64,000 bases of DNA from Lepeophtheirus salmonis. Its lineage: Eukaryota > Arthropoda > Copepoda > Siphonostomatoida > Caligidae. A program made the position numbers and the translations under genes. The stretch lies in the NCBI RefSeq assembly GCF_016086655.4, contig NC_052136.2, forward strand, positions 48,848,492-48,912,491, read 5' to 3'. Numbering within the stretch: the first letter of the stretch is position 1; every line of letters starts with the position of its first letter. Of this stretch, positions 47,686-59,401 are shown piece after piece. Below the pieces are notes generated by a model. The model was given only the letters and a program-made list of their open reading frames with translations, did not search any database and was not told the origin of the DNA.

Positions 47686-50600
47686 TGTATAAACTTATTG
47701 TTGTTATTTAAGATACGTCTTACCAGATTTAGAATATAAATATTTATGTGATACGTAAGTCCCAATATAAAAGTATCTCGTGATTATTCATAAAACTTAC
47801 CCATAATATAATCGGGTAACACTATAACAGAAATACCAAACTTCTCTATTGGCAAGTTGCTCTCTGTCATATAAAATGCATGCTTAATGAAGAGTTAAGT
47901 CAGCCTTGCCGAGGTACATCTACGTACTTACATAAATCTACGAGCTTGTCGTTGACTTCCCATGTGCAAAGGTATTAACTCTAACAATTCAAAACTGCAG
48001 GTGTCATTTTTATGTATTTGATTTACACATACACCAGTTGTGCAGATAATGAGTCATCTTGTCATCTGACAGCGTCACATCTATCCCAGTGCTCTGACTT
48101 TGGATGTAGAACTTGACATGTTGGTTCTCATATTTAAAAGGTTACATACTTATTGGGTTGTTTTCCTTGACAGATCGCTTTCTCGTCCTTGCAATCACTC
48201 AGAGAGCTCATCTTTCTCCTTTCTGATAGAACGGCAAACTAAACTGATTCTTCACTCGCTGTTTAAGTTCACTAACAGGCATATTAAGATGGTCTCGTGA
48301 ATCGTATGAATCATGATAAACTCTACATAGTAGCTTAGTAACTGTGATATGGACAAAGTTTGTCATTACTATTCTATTGTAAGTATTGTATGGTAAAGTT
48401 ATTTTACTGAAGATCTTTTCAGCTAGTTGACTACCACTATAAGGCATCTGGGAACTTGTTTTGAATGATTTCTTGAATTTTCCTAGCAAACTATACGAAA
48501 ATAAACATACATATCTTAAATATAGGCTCGGATAAATAAATTAACCACTGTGTGTTGTTTTCTTAACCCTTATTTGTTTAATTTTCATGATTACACAACA
48601 ATGAAGTAATTGAAAATTTGAAATAAATTATAATAAAAATCAATTTTTCAACTAATAGTTTATTACATATGTACTGGTACCTTATTTTTTAAATTAGACA
48701 AACTGCATATTTGAATTTCCCTTCTCCATGATGCAGCATATTTTTATGCATTAAATGCATTGATAATAATGGAGGGGATCTTTCATTAAGATGTGAAGAA
48801 AAAAGGTTAAAAATCAAATTCATAATTAAAATGTGAACAATATCTTATTTATTTTGTATTGAAAATGTGATAAATAACTAGAAGATCATCATTCATTCTT
48901 TCCAAGCATGCGAAAGTTACATCAAACGACTGCTTTCAATACCAACGAAGGGGTTGGGCCATGAAATGCAACTGATACTTTGGAATTATCATTATTACTG
49001 GTTAGACGATAGTGATATGTACTTCTTGAAAAAAAGAGACGACTTGTCAGTTACTCTTTAATTCCAGTTTTTAATATCAATTTATTAAGCTCTACTACAG
49101 AAGTTGAAGAAAAGCGCAGTGATCTTCAAAGAGAAAACTTATTTATTCTTTCAAAGAAAAAGAAATTGAACCATCAGGTTACAATAATAAAGTCACAATA
49201 CTGCGTTACTTGTAATCAGTCATGTATACAAGTTCAACACTCGATAAATCGATGATAAAATTCAAATTATGTAGATATAGACATACATTTTAAAAACAGT
49301 AATATATTGGTGACTTCTTTGTTTTATTTTGTAAGAGTATGTGTCTTTATTTTTGAGTTTTTAATATGTTTGATATTGTTTTTCTTTTCTATATTGGACT
49401 TTTATTTGTGTTTAGCCTTTGATGTACAAGTATTTCAATTTGGTTTAAAATCCTTTTTGGTTATTAAAAAACAGAGAAGTCCAAATACCATTGAAAAATA
49501 ACAAAGAGGCAACAAAAAAATCAAGTTCAATAATCAATTCTATTTAGACATGGTAAGTTAATTATGAATCTTTATCTATTGTTTTCGAGAATTTTCGGTA
49601 TGAACTTTTAATGTATTTTTACATTTTCATAGGTTTGAAAATTTCTCTATTTATGCCAAATTTAATTTTAATTTTAAACATGTTCTTTTATGTTATATGC
49701 AATCATCCCATCTTCATAAAATGTTCCTAAAAGCTGAAAAACACAAAATTTTAAGGTTTTGTTTTGAAAAAGAATAATGCCTCAGTTTCTCAATTCTCTT
49801 TAAGCAAAACTAAATTTTTTTCAAGCTTAAATAATTAATATTTCATTTGAAAAAAATAAATTTAATTCTAGAAGATTCCAGTTCATCAGTAATCTTGATT
49901 TGATTTCCAGTTCATTGAACATTTATTAATATTAGGTTCATAAAATAAATATAAAAAGTCGATTGTCAACTGTTTCTATTGAATTTATTTATCTGCTTGT
50001 TCAAATTATTATTAATTATTATGAATTCGATGTTTCACCTGAATTGCCTTTTAAAAACAAACACTATTTTTTAAACAAGACAAACTAAATATTCCATATG
50101 AAACAGTTTTTTCACTGTACGTATAAACATTTAACAAAATCTTAAAATGAGGTGTTAAAATTTTATTTTCTAAGGATTGGATGATCAAATAAAATCGATA
50201 AAACTAAGTTTAATGTTGATTATTGCTATTTTTTATCTGAATTTTTAGTTAAACAAACAAAAAAAATAATCAAGATAACAGGTGGTCTCGTATGGAGTAA
50301 CTCAAAACCATTTATTTTAGGAACTAGAGTGAAACATCCATTTGTGATTGGGATTTGACTCCCTTTATACTTATTCAGTGTTGAAGTTCTTGATTTTCTC
50401 TTGTTGTAAAACAATATTTCTCAATATAGTTCTTTGTATGATGGTCACTGAAAACAGATTCTTGAAAAATACGTGGAAATGCTTATTCTGAGTGGATTTC
50501 CATGGTTCTGCGGGAACTAATACAAATATTTTAAAAAATCTACACTCGTGGAAAGAAACGGGATTTTTTGAGGCTCCATATTGCACCTAATTCTTCAATT

Positions 50601-51179
50601 GCTACTCAAACCAGTCAACTTTAATACCAGAATCAAAAAATATGACGAGTTCTTCAATTAGTATAATATTTTCTCTGATGGTCAATTTCAAGTCCAGAGG
50701 TATGTCAAAATTAAAAATTGAATATGATGCATTAAATACAAGAAAGTTCTAAAGTATTATCAATGAAATGTTATGTTAAACGACAGCAACACTCTTTTCC
50801 TATGTACTTCGTTTTAGATACCCTACGAAATACAGTAATCTTTAGAGCCTTGGTGAAGTTCCAGAATTACAAGTGTCCAACACAAATTGTAGAGAGAAGT
50901 CTATAGAGACTCGGACTCAATATTAGGTAAAAACATATGGACCCATTAAAAATTATAAAAGGAACTGTTCACACCAAAAATGCTTACATTATAAAATTGC
51001 CACATCCTCTCTTAATACTATTGAATTGAAAGCATGTGTCGAAGAGCACTTGGATCATTGATGTAAAACTGAGATGAGTCGTCTTTCCGTCTCCTCTAAA
51101 ACTGTCCAAAAATATTTCTCTTCATTAAAATGGTTGTGTTTATTTTTAAGCCTATAATGTGTTCTTTAGGCCCTCTGAC
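47686..51179. other. Gene-poor stretch with unrecognised ORFs
   Basis: Minus-strand ORF 48208-48489 (93 codons, with YNTYNRIVMTNFVHITVTKL and SRDHLNMPVSELKQRVKNQF) sits in a less AT-rich block (about 47860-48490) and could be a decayed exon or an unrecognised repeat. Overlapping minus-strand ORFs 50226-50414 and 50371-50586 (SFHECRFFKIFVLVPAEPWK) read like one frameshifted coding region. Neither is recognised. ORF 49307-49501 is a hydrophobic Phe/Leu-rich chance frame. Everything else is AT-rich spacer. Confidence 0.35.
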
Positions 51180-51590
51180 TGGATTTTTGCATCATATTCT
51201 AATCATGACCAGGCTTTCAACATCAAGTTGTTAATTGTAAAAATCCAAGCAATGTGTATTGATTGAAGTTTTTTTGAAAGAAAAATTCCATCAGGCCGGG
51301 AAGGTATCTTGTTTCAACAGGTAGAAGTCCTTTAAGATTGCAATAATTCGAGTTTTCCTTCGTCGAACTAGATTTCGCCAGGAATTGAAAATTAATCATT
51401 ATTCATGCTTATCTCAAGTCAGACTACAAAATTTGTCCACGACAGACTCGCTCCCCTTCCTTTTCGTCTTCTTTTTTACATTATGCAGACGATATGTTCC
51501 TTATGTGTAAGGTGAGGACTATGGAAAAAGTTATATTCATATTAAAACATATAAATTTCCCATTTACGTGGGATCAAGGTGATGTATAAT
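51180..51590 (+). pseudogene. LINE reverse transcriptase palm fragment
   Basis: The plus strand reads QAFNIKLLIVKIQAMCID (about 51208-51262, resembling the KAFDxIxxxLLxxKLxxxGI block), then, shifted, a VL-x-GxxQGS-like block (around 51325-51370). HYADDMFLMCKVRTMEKVIF follows, with the YADD box at 51482-51493, and the frame closes near 51590. The YADD box and its spacing from the preceding block support a non-LTR RT palm. The copy is heavily frameshifted and both ends are missing. Confidence 0.6.
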
Positions 51591-51748
51591 AAAAGTGTAT
51601 TGCTTAAGGTCTGTATTCTAATTGGCTGAGCTGAGTGAGGTCAAAAATGATGTACTTACTCAGAAATGTCAACAATAATATTAATATAACAACATAAGTT
51701 GAGAATTAATCAAGGTGGTGGATGATATAGCTCTCTTGATTGTCATGG

Positions 51749-51794
51749 TTTGTTCATTGGATCTCGACTCTTAAATCGAGATCCAATGAACAAA
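51749..51794. repeat. Perfect 19-bp inverted repeat, 8-nt loop
   Basis: TTTGTTCATTGGATCTCGA (51749-51767) and TCGAGATCCAATGAACAAA (51776-51794) are exact reverse complements around the loop CTCTTAAA. No run of T follows, and no transposon family matches it. It could be a transcribed hairpin, a recent small inversion duplication, or an assembly fold-back. Confidence 0.9.
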
Positions 51795-52501
51795 TGTTTC
51801 AATCGGTGCATCTCATCTCCTTTAATGGAAAATCGTTCATTCTGCAGGTACCTCTTCATATCAAGGTAAATTGTGACAAAAATGTCTTGTCAATATATTG
51901 AAATATTACTCTGGCAAAGATCTAGGATCTCAACAAAAATAAATAAATTACTTAACTTTTTCTTCACAAAATAATTATAAGTTGTTTTACTTAAAAAAAT
52001 ACCTAAAATGTAACAAAATAATAATATGATTGTTTTAGTATTGATTGAATAAATAATAAAGTATCAATAATATTCTTTAATATTTACATTCCCTATTTAT
52101 GAGTTCTCCGTTATTTTATATTTTTATCAGATTGATTAATTCAGTTTTATTTTGGATATACAAATGCTATTTTGTTATTGTGATTGCTGTCCGGCGAGTA
52201 GAAATTTCATAACACTCCTTAATATTAGTTGTAGAACTATTATTGGTCTGTATTACATACTATTGCAAGAAATATGAAATTGGGAACATTTAGAAAAATG
52301 TCTCTATGAGCTTGATTTGGAATTCGTCCTTGTTATCTGAAGAATCAAGCTAAGGAATAATTTAACTCTATTTTTTTGTTCCTCCTTTAGGAGGGGAGCC
52401 TTTGTTAGACCTCTTTTCCTTTTTTTTATTTTCTTGGTCTTCTTGCAATCTTACAAGTTTGAAGAATCGCCTCCTATACTAAATATTCATCTCTCGTTAA
52501 G

Positions 52502-53460
52502 ATGCTCAAAGAATCAACAGACAAATCCCCTGATGAAAACGTTCGTTATTTGAACTCTTCACAAAGGCAATATGCCACTGTCCTTAAACGAGGAAAGATC
52601 ATTTATAAAGATGTAGATACTTAAATGAATTTGAGTTGCAACTTCAAGTGGGGAATTTTTGTTCTAATGTTCAAAGCAGACAATGTCAAACATGTTGATA
52701 TATATTATGTTGCTATGCAGTTCGTCTTCAATGAACACGAAATTGCAGAGGCCGACCCAAGATTCGGAATGGCCCTGAGTACAAGGTTCCCAATTGATAT
52801 TAAAGGTAGACTTAAATAGTTACAAAATCCTCGAAAGTTGAAAATTAGAGTATAGAGGGCCTACTTGAGGATTTACCTTTAAACTGAAAAGAATAGACAA
52901 GTTCTCCCATCATAAAAAGAAAAAAATGCCTAATACGTTTAAAATGGTTGATGAATCAAAAGTTGCCTCCTTCTTGAAGCAATTTCGTGATGTATTAAAC
53001 CACTATCCAAAATAGAACTCAATAGATAAAAAAGTGGGGGAAAAGTATTTAAATTACAAATAAACTTGGAGAGATAGATATTATATCGTTGAAAAAGTTG
53101 CAGATTCGTCTTCTATCCCCCAAATTGTGTCAATTCAAACTTAAATTTTTGGGAGCCAAACTCCAATGCCAAAGGTGCTTCAATTTTGGCCATATCAAGC
53201 AATATTGTTCTGAAAAAAAGATGGGGAACTATGGAAACAAAAAAAAAATACTCCAAAAAACAATGTCAGAACGCCAGTCATCCGAAGTAGAAAAAGACCC
53301 TCATAGCATTGGTTCTATTATTAATACTAATACCCCTGCCAATGAACCCGTTTAGGTACCTATCGGGGAGGGAGTGCATTGTGATAATAATATGAGAGGA
53401 TTCGAAGGCCCTATCAATAGGCTTATCCAAGACTCATCTTCAGTTTTGTTAGCAAAATAA
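52502..53460 (+). pseudogene. LINE ORF1-like (Gag-like) relic with CCHC knuckle
   Basis: A chain of plus-strand frames begins at the ATG at 52502 with SPDENVRYLNSSQRQYATVL and KRGKIIYKDVDT. A 64-codon frame follows (52625-52819), then KMVDESKVASFLKQFRDVLN (about 52942-53000), and an 88-codon frame (53089-53355) with LQCQRCFNFGHIKQYC. The zinc knuckle is C-X2-C-X4-H-X4-C at 53167-53208. Single CCHC knuckles near the end of a basic Gag-like protein are typical of LINE ORF1 and of LTR Gag. The nearby RT fragment (51180-51590) lies upstream on the same strand, the wrong order for one LINE, so these are probably separate insertions. Confidence 0.6.
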
Positions 53461-55744
53461 ACTCTATATCAACATAAATAACAAATTAAGATCTAGGTAT
53501 AAGTTTTTTTTTTTTTTTTGCATGAGCGTTTCATTTTAAGAAAAAAAATATCCACTTATTTAGAATATATAATTGATTTCTTCGCTAAATTTTTTGTTTT
53601 TTTATTATTAATTATGTGTAATATTACGATAATGGTGTACATATATCCCCTATCTGAAGAAAATTGAAAAATTTCCACAAATAGTTAGATGCAGTTGTTC
53701 AAAGTTACAAATACAATGCAACTAATAGTAACAGTTGTCTACCGTATTATATTCATTTCATAAATATAAATAGATGTTTACATTTTTATTTTATTTTTTA
53801 CACCTACAAGGGTATAGTATGAAAATAAAATGAAGTAAGGTCTTTTGGATCAAAAAAGATACAAGAAATAGTAGTGTCCGGTAATAAGACATTATAGCGA
53901 CGTTGAAAATTTGTGTCCAAAAAAAACTAGGACAGGTGTCAATATTTCATGAACAACTCAGAATTATTTGCTGAAATTTGGCATACTAAATTTACTTATG
54001 AATTTGAGTTTGTGTACGAAAAATCATTCAAATCTGAGAGAGTTGGGTGACCGGCCAGATCTATTTGAGATATAAGCCATAACACAAAAAAAGTATATCT
54101 GAATTTGCTTTCTTTCATTTTTTTTTATCTTCTTATTAATTAATAGATTTTTTTTCAACATTTCATGATTTGGTTTAAAGTTTTTATACAACATACATGT
54201 ATAAATAAACCGGAGCAATTGCGTAAAAAGTACATAAATAAACATTATAGCTCATACTTAATGTACCCTGGTAGAATTTCAACTAAGTATAATATTATGA
54301 AAATCAATCTTTAAAAAAACAACAATAAACATTCAAATTAACAATCATGATAAACATTTGTTTAAATACTCTTTTTAAAATACTTTTATGATTCCATGAA
54401 GTCGATGGCAGGTACCAGATTTCTTCACCTGCAAAATCCTCGCATCCTTATTCAGAAATTTTCATTGTGAGAGATACATAGCTGGCTGAGGCTGCCAAGA
54501 TGATAACTCTCTGTACATCCTCTCGAATAGACTTATAGTTAGTTAGTCGGCTGGCGATGAGGGCTTTACAATTAAGAATTGCAAAGTCCAGAGCCCTTAT
54601 TACCTCAGAAGTTCCACCCTTCTTCTTTGAAATTCCGAAAAGAACAAACATTTTATTCTTTCCCATTCGTGATCCCTTTTAGAATTATGAATACACAATA
54701 TTTAAGTACATATTTATGCATGGCAGTTCACAAACGCATGAAGTGTGTTTTTTTATAGTTTTCCACAGTCCTTGTAGGGCCTAGTATATTTAATACAATC
54801 TGTGGAGATTTGTAACTGCACGGTAAACTTTTTATCATTATTTATTCCCCTTAGTAAAGATACTATTTTTCTTTTCCAAACCATAGGGAGGACCAAAGCC
54901 TTACTATGTAGATCCAAAAGTCCATTCACAACTGCATCAAAGTAGAGGGGGGGGGGGTCATCTTAATGTGCGACGAGCATGGCATTAAAAAGTATTTTGA
55001 ATAATTAAGAAGTGGAAATCTTATCCTAATATCGTTGAGCAATTCTTCTGAATTTATATTATAAACCTTTAAAATATCTCATGTGATTGATTATTCTTGT
55101 ATAATTGAAGGGTACTTTAATTTTCTTAAAAATAACTTTTGATTTATATTTGGTCACATTATATCAATGGTTGAGTCATTTCTATTTTTTTTTCCCCATT
55201 AATTTCAAACTTTGTGATTTATAGTATTAACATTTTAAAAAAATGGTTGAAATTTAAATTTAAAATAATATTGATCATTTCAACTATTTTTTAAAGATGT
55301 TAATATTATAATTTGTAGATGGAAGAAAAATGATTTCTTTGATTTAGAGCTGATGCCAAAGTTAGATGTCTTAAGTCAATACAGACTTCTTCACCAAAGA
55401 AGTGTAATTTAGTCTTTACCCATTCCTGACAATTAACTATTGCATATTTTGATAGCTATTGAATATTGATTTCTAATGATTACATCTCAGTTATTTAGGG
55501 GTTCTGTGCGGAAAGAAAGGCTACCATGTAGTACATTAAACATAAAATAGACATTTAAATTATTTTATTTTATGTAATAATATGTACTCATTACTAAATA
55601 TAGTAAATATTTATTTATTAATAGAATTAATTACATCCTAAATTATATGCATTTTGTATAATGTTATCACTTCTTCAATATGTAAATCCCTTATTTTGCT
55701 AATTTATTAACATTCCAGCTCCATATAGACCCCTAGGCATTTTT
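53461..55744. other. Gene-poor AT-rich stretch
   Basis: Minus-strand ORF 54448-54666 is the only notable frame and is listed separately. A G-run of about 12 lies at 54945-54957. ORF 54024-54245 (minus) looks like chance. Confidence 0.4.
54448..54666 (-). other. Unrecognised 72-codon ORF in a GC-richer island
   Basis: The product begins MGKNKMFVLFGISKKKGG and continues through ALDFAILNCKALIASRLTN to VQRVIILAASASYVSL and a stop. The block has clearly higher GC than its surroundings and a balanced amino-acid composition, unlike chance ORFs here. I see no transposase, RT or zinc-knuckle motif. It may be an exon, a retrogene scrap or an unfamiliar repeat. Confidence 0.3.
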
Positions 55745-56160
55745 ATAACGGTGGTCGTGAAAGTTTCTGACCTAACAAAGATACAGGAGATTTTATGAAT
55801 AATTTTTTAACATGGTCTTTTTATAACTCTGTTTAATTCCCCGAGCGATTCTCCCATCTTTGTAACCCGCCAAAATAGTACTCGGCATTTTATTTTGCAA
55901 AATAATTGTTCACGAAGGTGGGGACGGCCCAGAAATGCAACCATTGACCAAAACATCGCAGGAGGGAACCTAAATGGTGCTAGACAACCTTTGATTAAAG
56001 TAAGACTGATAACAAAAATTATGAATATGTCAAAAGAACGTGTTTGTCACATATTAGGTCAACATTTCAATTTTGTCCATTTTCACAAAAACACTCACAT
56101 TAACTCACTCAAACGCTTGTTAGTCAAAAATGTTGGTCAAAATGGCTGAAACTTTGATGA
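55745..56160 (+). pseudogene. Mariner-like N-terminal (DNA-binding) relic
   Basis: The plus-strand ORF 55895-56149 reads RRWGRPRNATIDQNIAGGN, then KVRLITKIMNMSKERVCHIL (about 55995-56060). This matches the linker motif GRPxxATxxENI and second HTH pattern (RRxTIRxIAxEVNMSKERVxxIL) of mariner transposases in which the catalytic domain should follow. After GQHFNFVHFHKN the similarity fades and no catalytic Asp motif is found. The upstream sequence GGTGGTCGTGAAAGTTTCTG at 55752-55771 may be the left TIR. Confidence 0.6.
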
Positions 56161-56629
56161 GTAACTGTCTACTGATATTTAGTAGATGTGGCTAAAAAAG
56201 TTTTACAAGTTCTGCAATCTTGAAATAGGAAAGTTTTCAGATCATTTAGGGAAACTGTCTTGCTTTAGAGTATACACGCTACCGTCACCTTTATAATAAA
56301 ACAAGGAAGATGAACTTGAAACCTACCTGACAGCAATGTAACAACAACATACAAGCTATAGACACATATATCAATAATAATAACATATTGATATATTAGT
56401 CAATACCACATTATACAAGGTTGAGGCACGTATATATATATTAGATATTGATTTAGGTTCAAAGGTAAAGTTATATCATATCATAGGAAATGAAGCTATT
56501 ATTTTATTTAAATTGAAGCAAAATTTCCCATTTTACTCAATCGCATTGATTGAGAAAGATATTCCGTTGTTTTCCTAATGATTTCATTGAGTCTTAAAAT
56601 AGCTATGTTTTGATGCAGTTTTTGTTTAG

Positions 56630-56895
56630 AATCGACCTCCAAATGGGGCAAAAACAAATATGGACGTAAAATACATTGCTTCCATCGTTATACGGACCTT
56701 CTACAATATCCACGTAAAAAAAAGGGAAGTCAAAAGCTCCAGAGAATGGAGTCCTGCACTTAAAGATTAGGTGGTTTATGGCCTAAGGAAATGCCACCTC
56801 CGTCATCCCCTGACTTGAACCCCCTTGACTAATTTGGGTACAGCGCCATCGAGGACATTACAAATGCAATCCCACACCGTTTTTTGAATAACTTT
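56630..56895 (+). pseudogene. Mariner-like catalytic fragment
   Basis: The plus strand reads PNGAKTNMDVKYI (about 56640-56680), then, shifted, EMPPPSSPDLNPLD with FGYSAIEDITNAIPHRFL (about 56790-56890). The WPPSSPDLNPLDY block carries the third catalytic Asp; here a stop replaces the following Tyr. The first and second Asp motifs are not visible. It lies 185 bp upstream of the next mariner, so it is either an independent insertion or a fragment displaced by it. Confidence 0.65.
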
Positions 56896-57079
56896 AAGTG
56901 AAGAGTCTCCAAGGTAATATAAATTAGACTTTAATTTAATTACGTACAAAATTAATCGATGATAACAATGTTCATTGTAAAGTTGCAAAGTTTCATATTA
57001 AGTAAATTATGCTTTGCCATTTTCTAAGTGGTTGAAATAATGGAAATGTTTTTGGTGAATGCATTGTTTGCATATAATA

Positions 57080-58213
57080 TGCACGGTTCGAAAGCAAAAC
57101 GTGGACTGTTAATAAATGCTAATTATTTAATTAAAATAGAGAGGTTTTGGGATTTCCCCCGGAAAATTCCAAATCTCCTGTCTTTTCTGCATAACAAAAC
57201 AAAAATAAACACTTCTCAAATCTTTTATTATGAGTGAGCAAGAAGCAAAAATGCAGAGGACCTAGATGCCAAAATTGGGGTGGCAGAGATTATGGACATT
57301 GTATAGTTCTCCATATATGAGAAAGAATGGAAAATACCTCTCAACGAAAGAGGGAAGTAGGGGACACAACTTGAAAAAGGGATTCTGAGTTTCTGAGGGA
57401 CTGAAGAAGAAGATCAAGGAGGACCCCAAAAATCCATGAATTGCCTCTCTAACGAGTTTGACGTGGACGAGCGTACAATCAAGAGGGCTGTGAAGGAGGA
57501 CTTGGGGCTGTCGTCTTACGCAAGTACCCCACGCCACCTGTTGAAGGACACTCTGGAAGAAAGGAGACTGCAGAGGTACAAGCAAGTTCGTGCGTGGATC
57601 AAGGCAAATTGATCCACAGTAAAATTATCTCTGACGAGAAACTTTTAACCGTGGACCAGATTAACAACCGTCGGAACGACCGTTGGCTTAGGGGATCCCT
57701 GGAGGAGGTAAAGGGAGGGTTTTGTACAAAATATCGTGCCCAAACAATGGTCGTGGGGGTCGTGGCGTACGACGGCAAGAAGATACCTCCTTTCTTTTTT
57801 TAGGCTGGGGAGAAAATCGGCAGGAGGTACTGAGGTTCACCATACTATCATGGCTCAAGTTCACGTTCCCAGAGGACAACTATTAGTGGACAAAAGATGG
57901 TGCACCCTCAAGCACATCGGCAAAATGCCAGAAGTTCTGTGCCGACAACATGCCTGATTTTGGACCCAAGGACATATTGTGAAAGAGTGGAAAAATTTGT
58001 CCGAGAAGTTCATAATCAACTCCTGCAATGTATTTCCGCCGTGTGGAGGCTGTGATTGCTGCTGAGGCTGCCCATATTGAGTAAATATATTCACAAAGGT
58101 CGTTTCTCAAAGTTTTGTCAAAAAAAAATTCAAAATTATTCATCAAAAAATAAAATGATTGACATTTTTCTAAAATTACTCATTCCGTCCACGTTTTGCT
58201 TCCGAGCCCTGCA
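57080..58213. mobile_element. Mariner-like element, 1134 bp, with TIRs
   Basis: The left TIR TGCACGGTTCGAAAGCAAAA, followed by CGTGGAC, matches the reverse complement of the right end TGCAGGGCTCGGAAGCAAAA followed by CGTGGAC. The TIRs are about 27 bp with three to four mismatches. TA precedes the left end (57078-57079); the right flank duplication is eroded. A 94-bp relative lies at 42900-42993. Confidence 0.9.
57250..58084 (+). pseudogene. Mariner-like transposase with small internal deletions
   Basis: The plus strand reads LSNEFDVDERTIKRAVKEDL and SSYASTPRHLLKDTLEERR (57440-57560), which form the second HTH and linker. LQRYKQVRAWIKAN follows, then LISDEKLLTVDQINNRRNDR around 57632-57680 after a one-base shift. 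Farther on come SLEEVKGGF, QTMVVGVVAYDGKKIPPFFF (57740-57803), TKDGAPSSTSAKCQKF (about 57885-57940), NMPDFGPKDI, and the C-terminus VEAVIAAEAAHIE with its TAA at 58082-58084. The first (SDEK) and second (KDGAP) catalytic Asp are kept. The third Asp block (SPDLNPLD) is deleted between PKDI and the tail. Minus-strand ORFs in this interval are shadows. Confidence 0.88.
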
Positions 58214-59401
58214 CTCTAAGCATATGCATCACTTTACATTTAAGAATATTATAAAATATGTAGAGAAAAACAGGAACACTTAAGAACACCAATTCGTCAA
58301 CAAATTAAGCTCTTACGTCAAGGTATTATTGTTTAATATCTTATATCTAGGGATAAAGAATTTTATTGATTAACTGCATATTTCACCAACAGAGTCAGTT
58401 TATACTAACTGTAAGAAAGTTGTACCATAAATTGGTAACTTTATATTCGTTCTTTTATTTACCTTGATATTCAAACATATTTACATTATTATACTTGGGC
58501 CTCTTAAGATAACTTTGTCATACCTTTTTAAATTTTACGGAGTTCTTTTATTTAATTCAAATTCAGTATTTGATTGATATTTAGATAGATAAATATTTAC
58601 CAAATGAAATCACGTAGTTTGATTAAAAAAAAGTCAATTATTCAAGAAATAACAACATACATGTGTTTAAAACGTATTCTTAAGGGCTTTTAATTTTTAT
58701 AAGATTGACTCATTTTATATTTGTCAAGTTTGTTATATTTGTGTATTAAACAATCTTTGTTTTCAAAATGGTATATATTGAATGACAATGAACAAATATT
58801 ATTAATTAAATTAAAAATTGATATTTCTTTAATAAGTTAGATGAATTGTACAAATAAAGTATAAATATACATTACAGAATTAAAAATTACTAAATCTTAC
58901 CTATGAACTGTTTTTAAAGTCCATATCATAATTTCGATTTATTTCTCTAAGAGCAACCATGAACAAACCTACACATACTGAGTTGAAGAAAAAAAATTAT
59001 CCCGATAACTTTGTCAACTTAACTATGTTGATTTATTAAAATACAGTATTTGTTAAATATTGTTAAATTTTAAATTTTTTATCTTTTGGCTGAATATCTG
59101 ATTCACGGACTTGTGTCACATCCGTTTCTGAAAGCAGATATTTCTCGTTGTTAAACTCTTATATCTTCCTACAGAAACCTGCAGTCTGTTTCTCAAATTT
59201 AGTATAATATATTCAATTATCTCTAGTTCGAGAGAAGAAATAATACAAAATTGTTGGGTAAAGCCTAAAGTAATTCATATTGTGATATTTTGAAGGCCCT
59301 TTTTCTATCACCAAAGAGAAAAAAATAACCATTAATCATTACATTTACATCGATAGTCACGTCCTGTATTATCATGAACATGGAAATCCAGAATTCAAAT
59401 A
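58214..59401. other. AT-rich spacer
   Basis: No gene recognised. The block at about 58951-59001 is a diverged relative of 29361-29412. Confidence 0.4.

Noticed and set aside
49307..49501. Hydrophobic 64-codon ORF resembling a membrane protein
   Set aside because: The Phe/Leu/Ile richness follows from T-rich DNA, and there is no supporting context.
57262..57585. 107-codon minus-strand ORF
   Set aside because: It lies antisense to the readable mariner HTH and linker of the 57080 element; its length comes from GC-rich coding sequence on the other strand.
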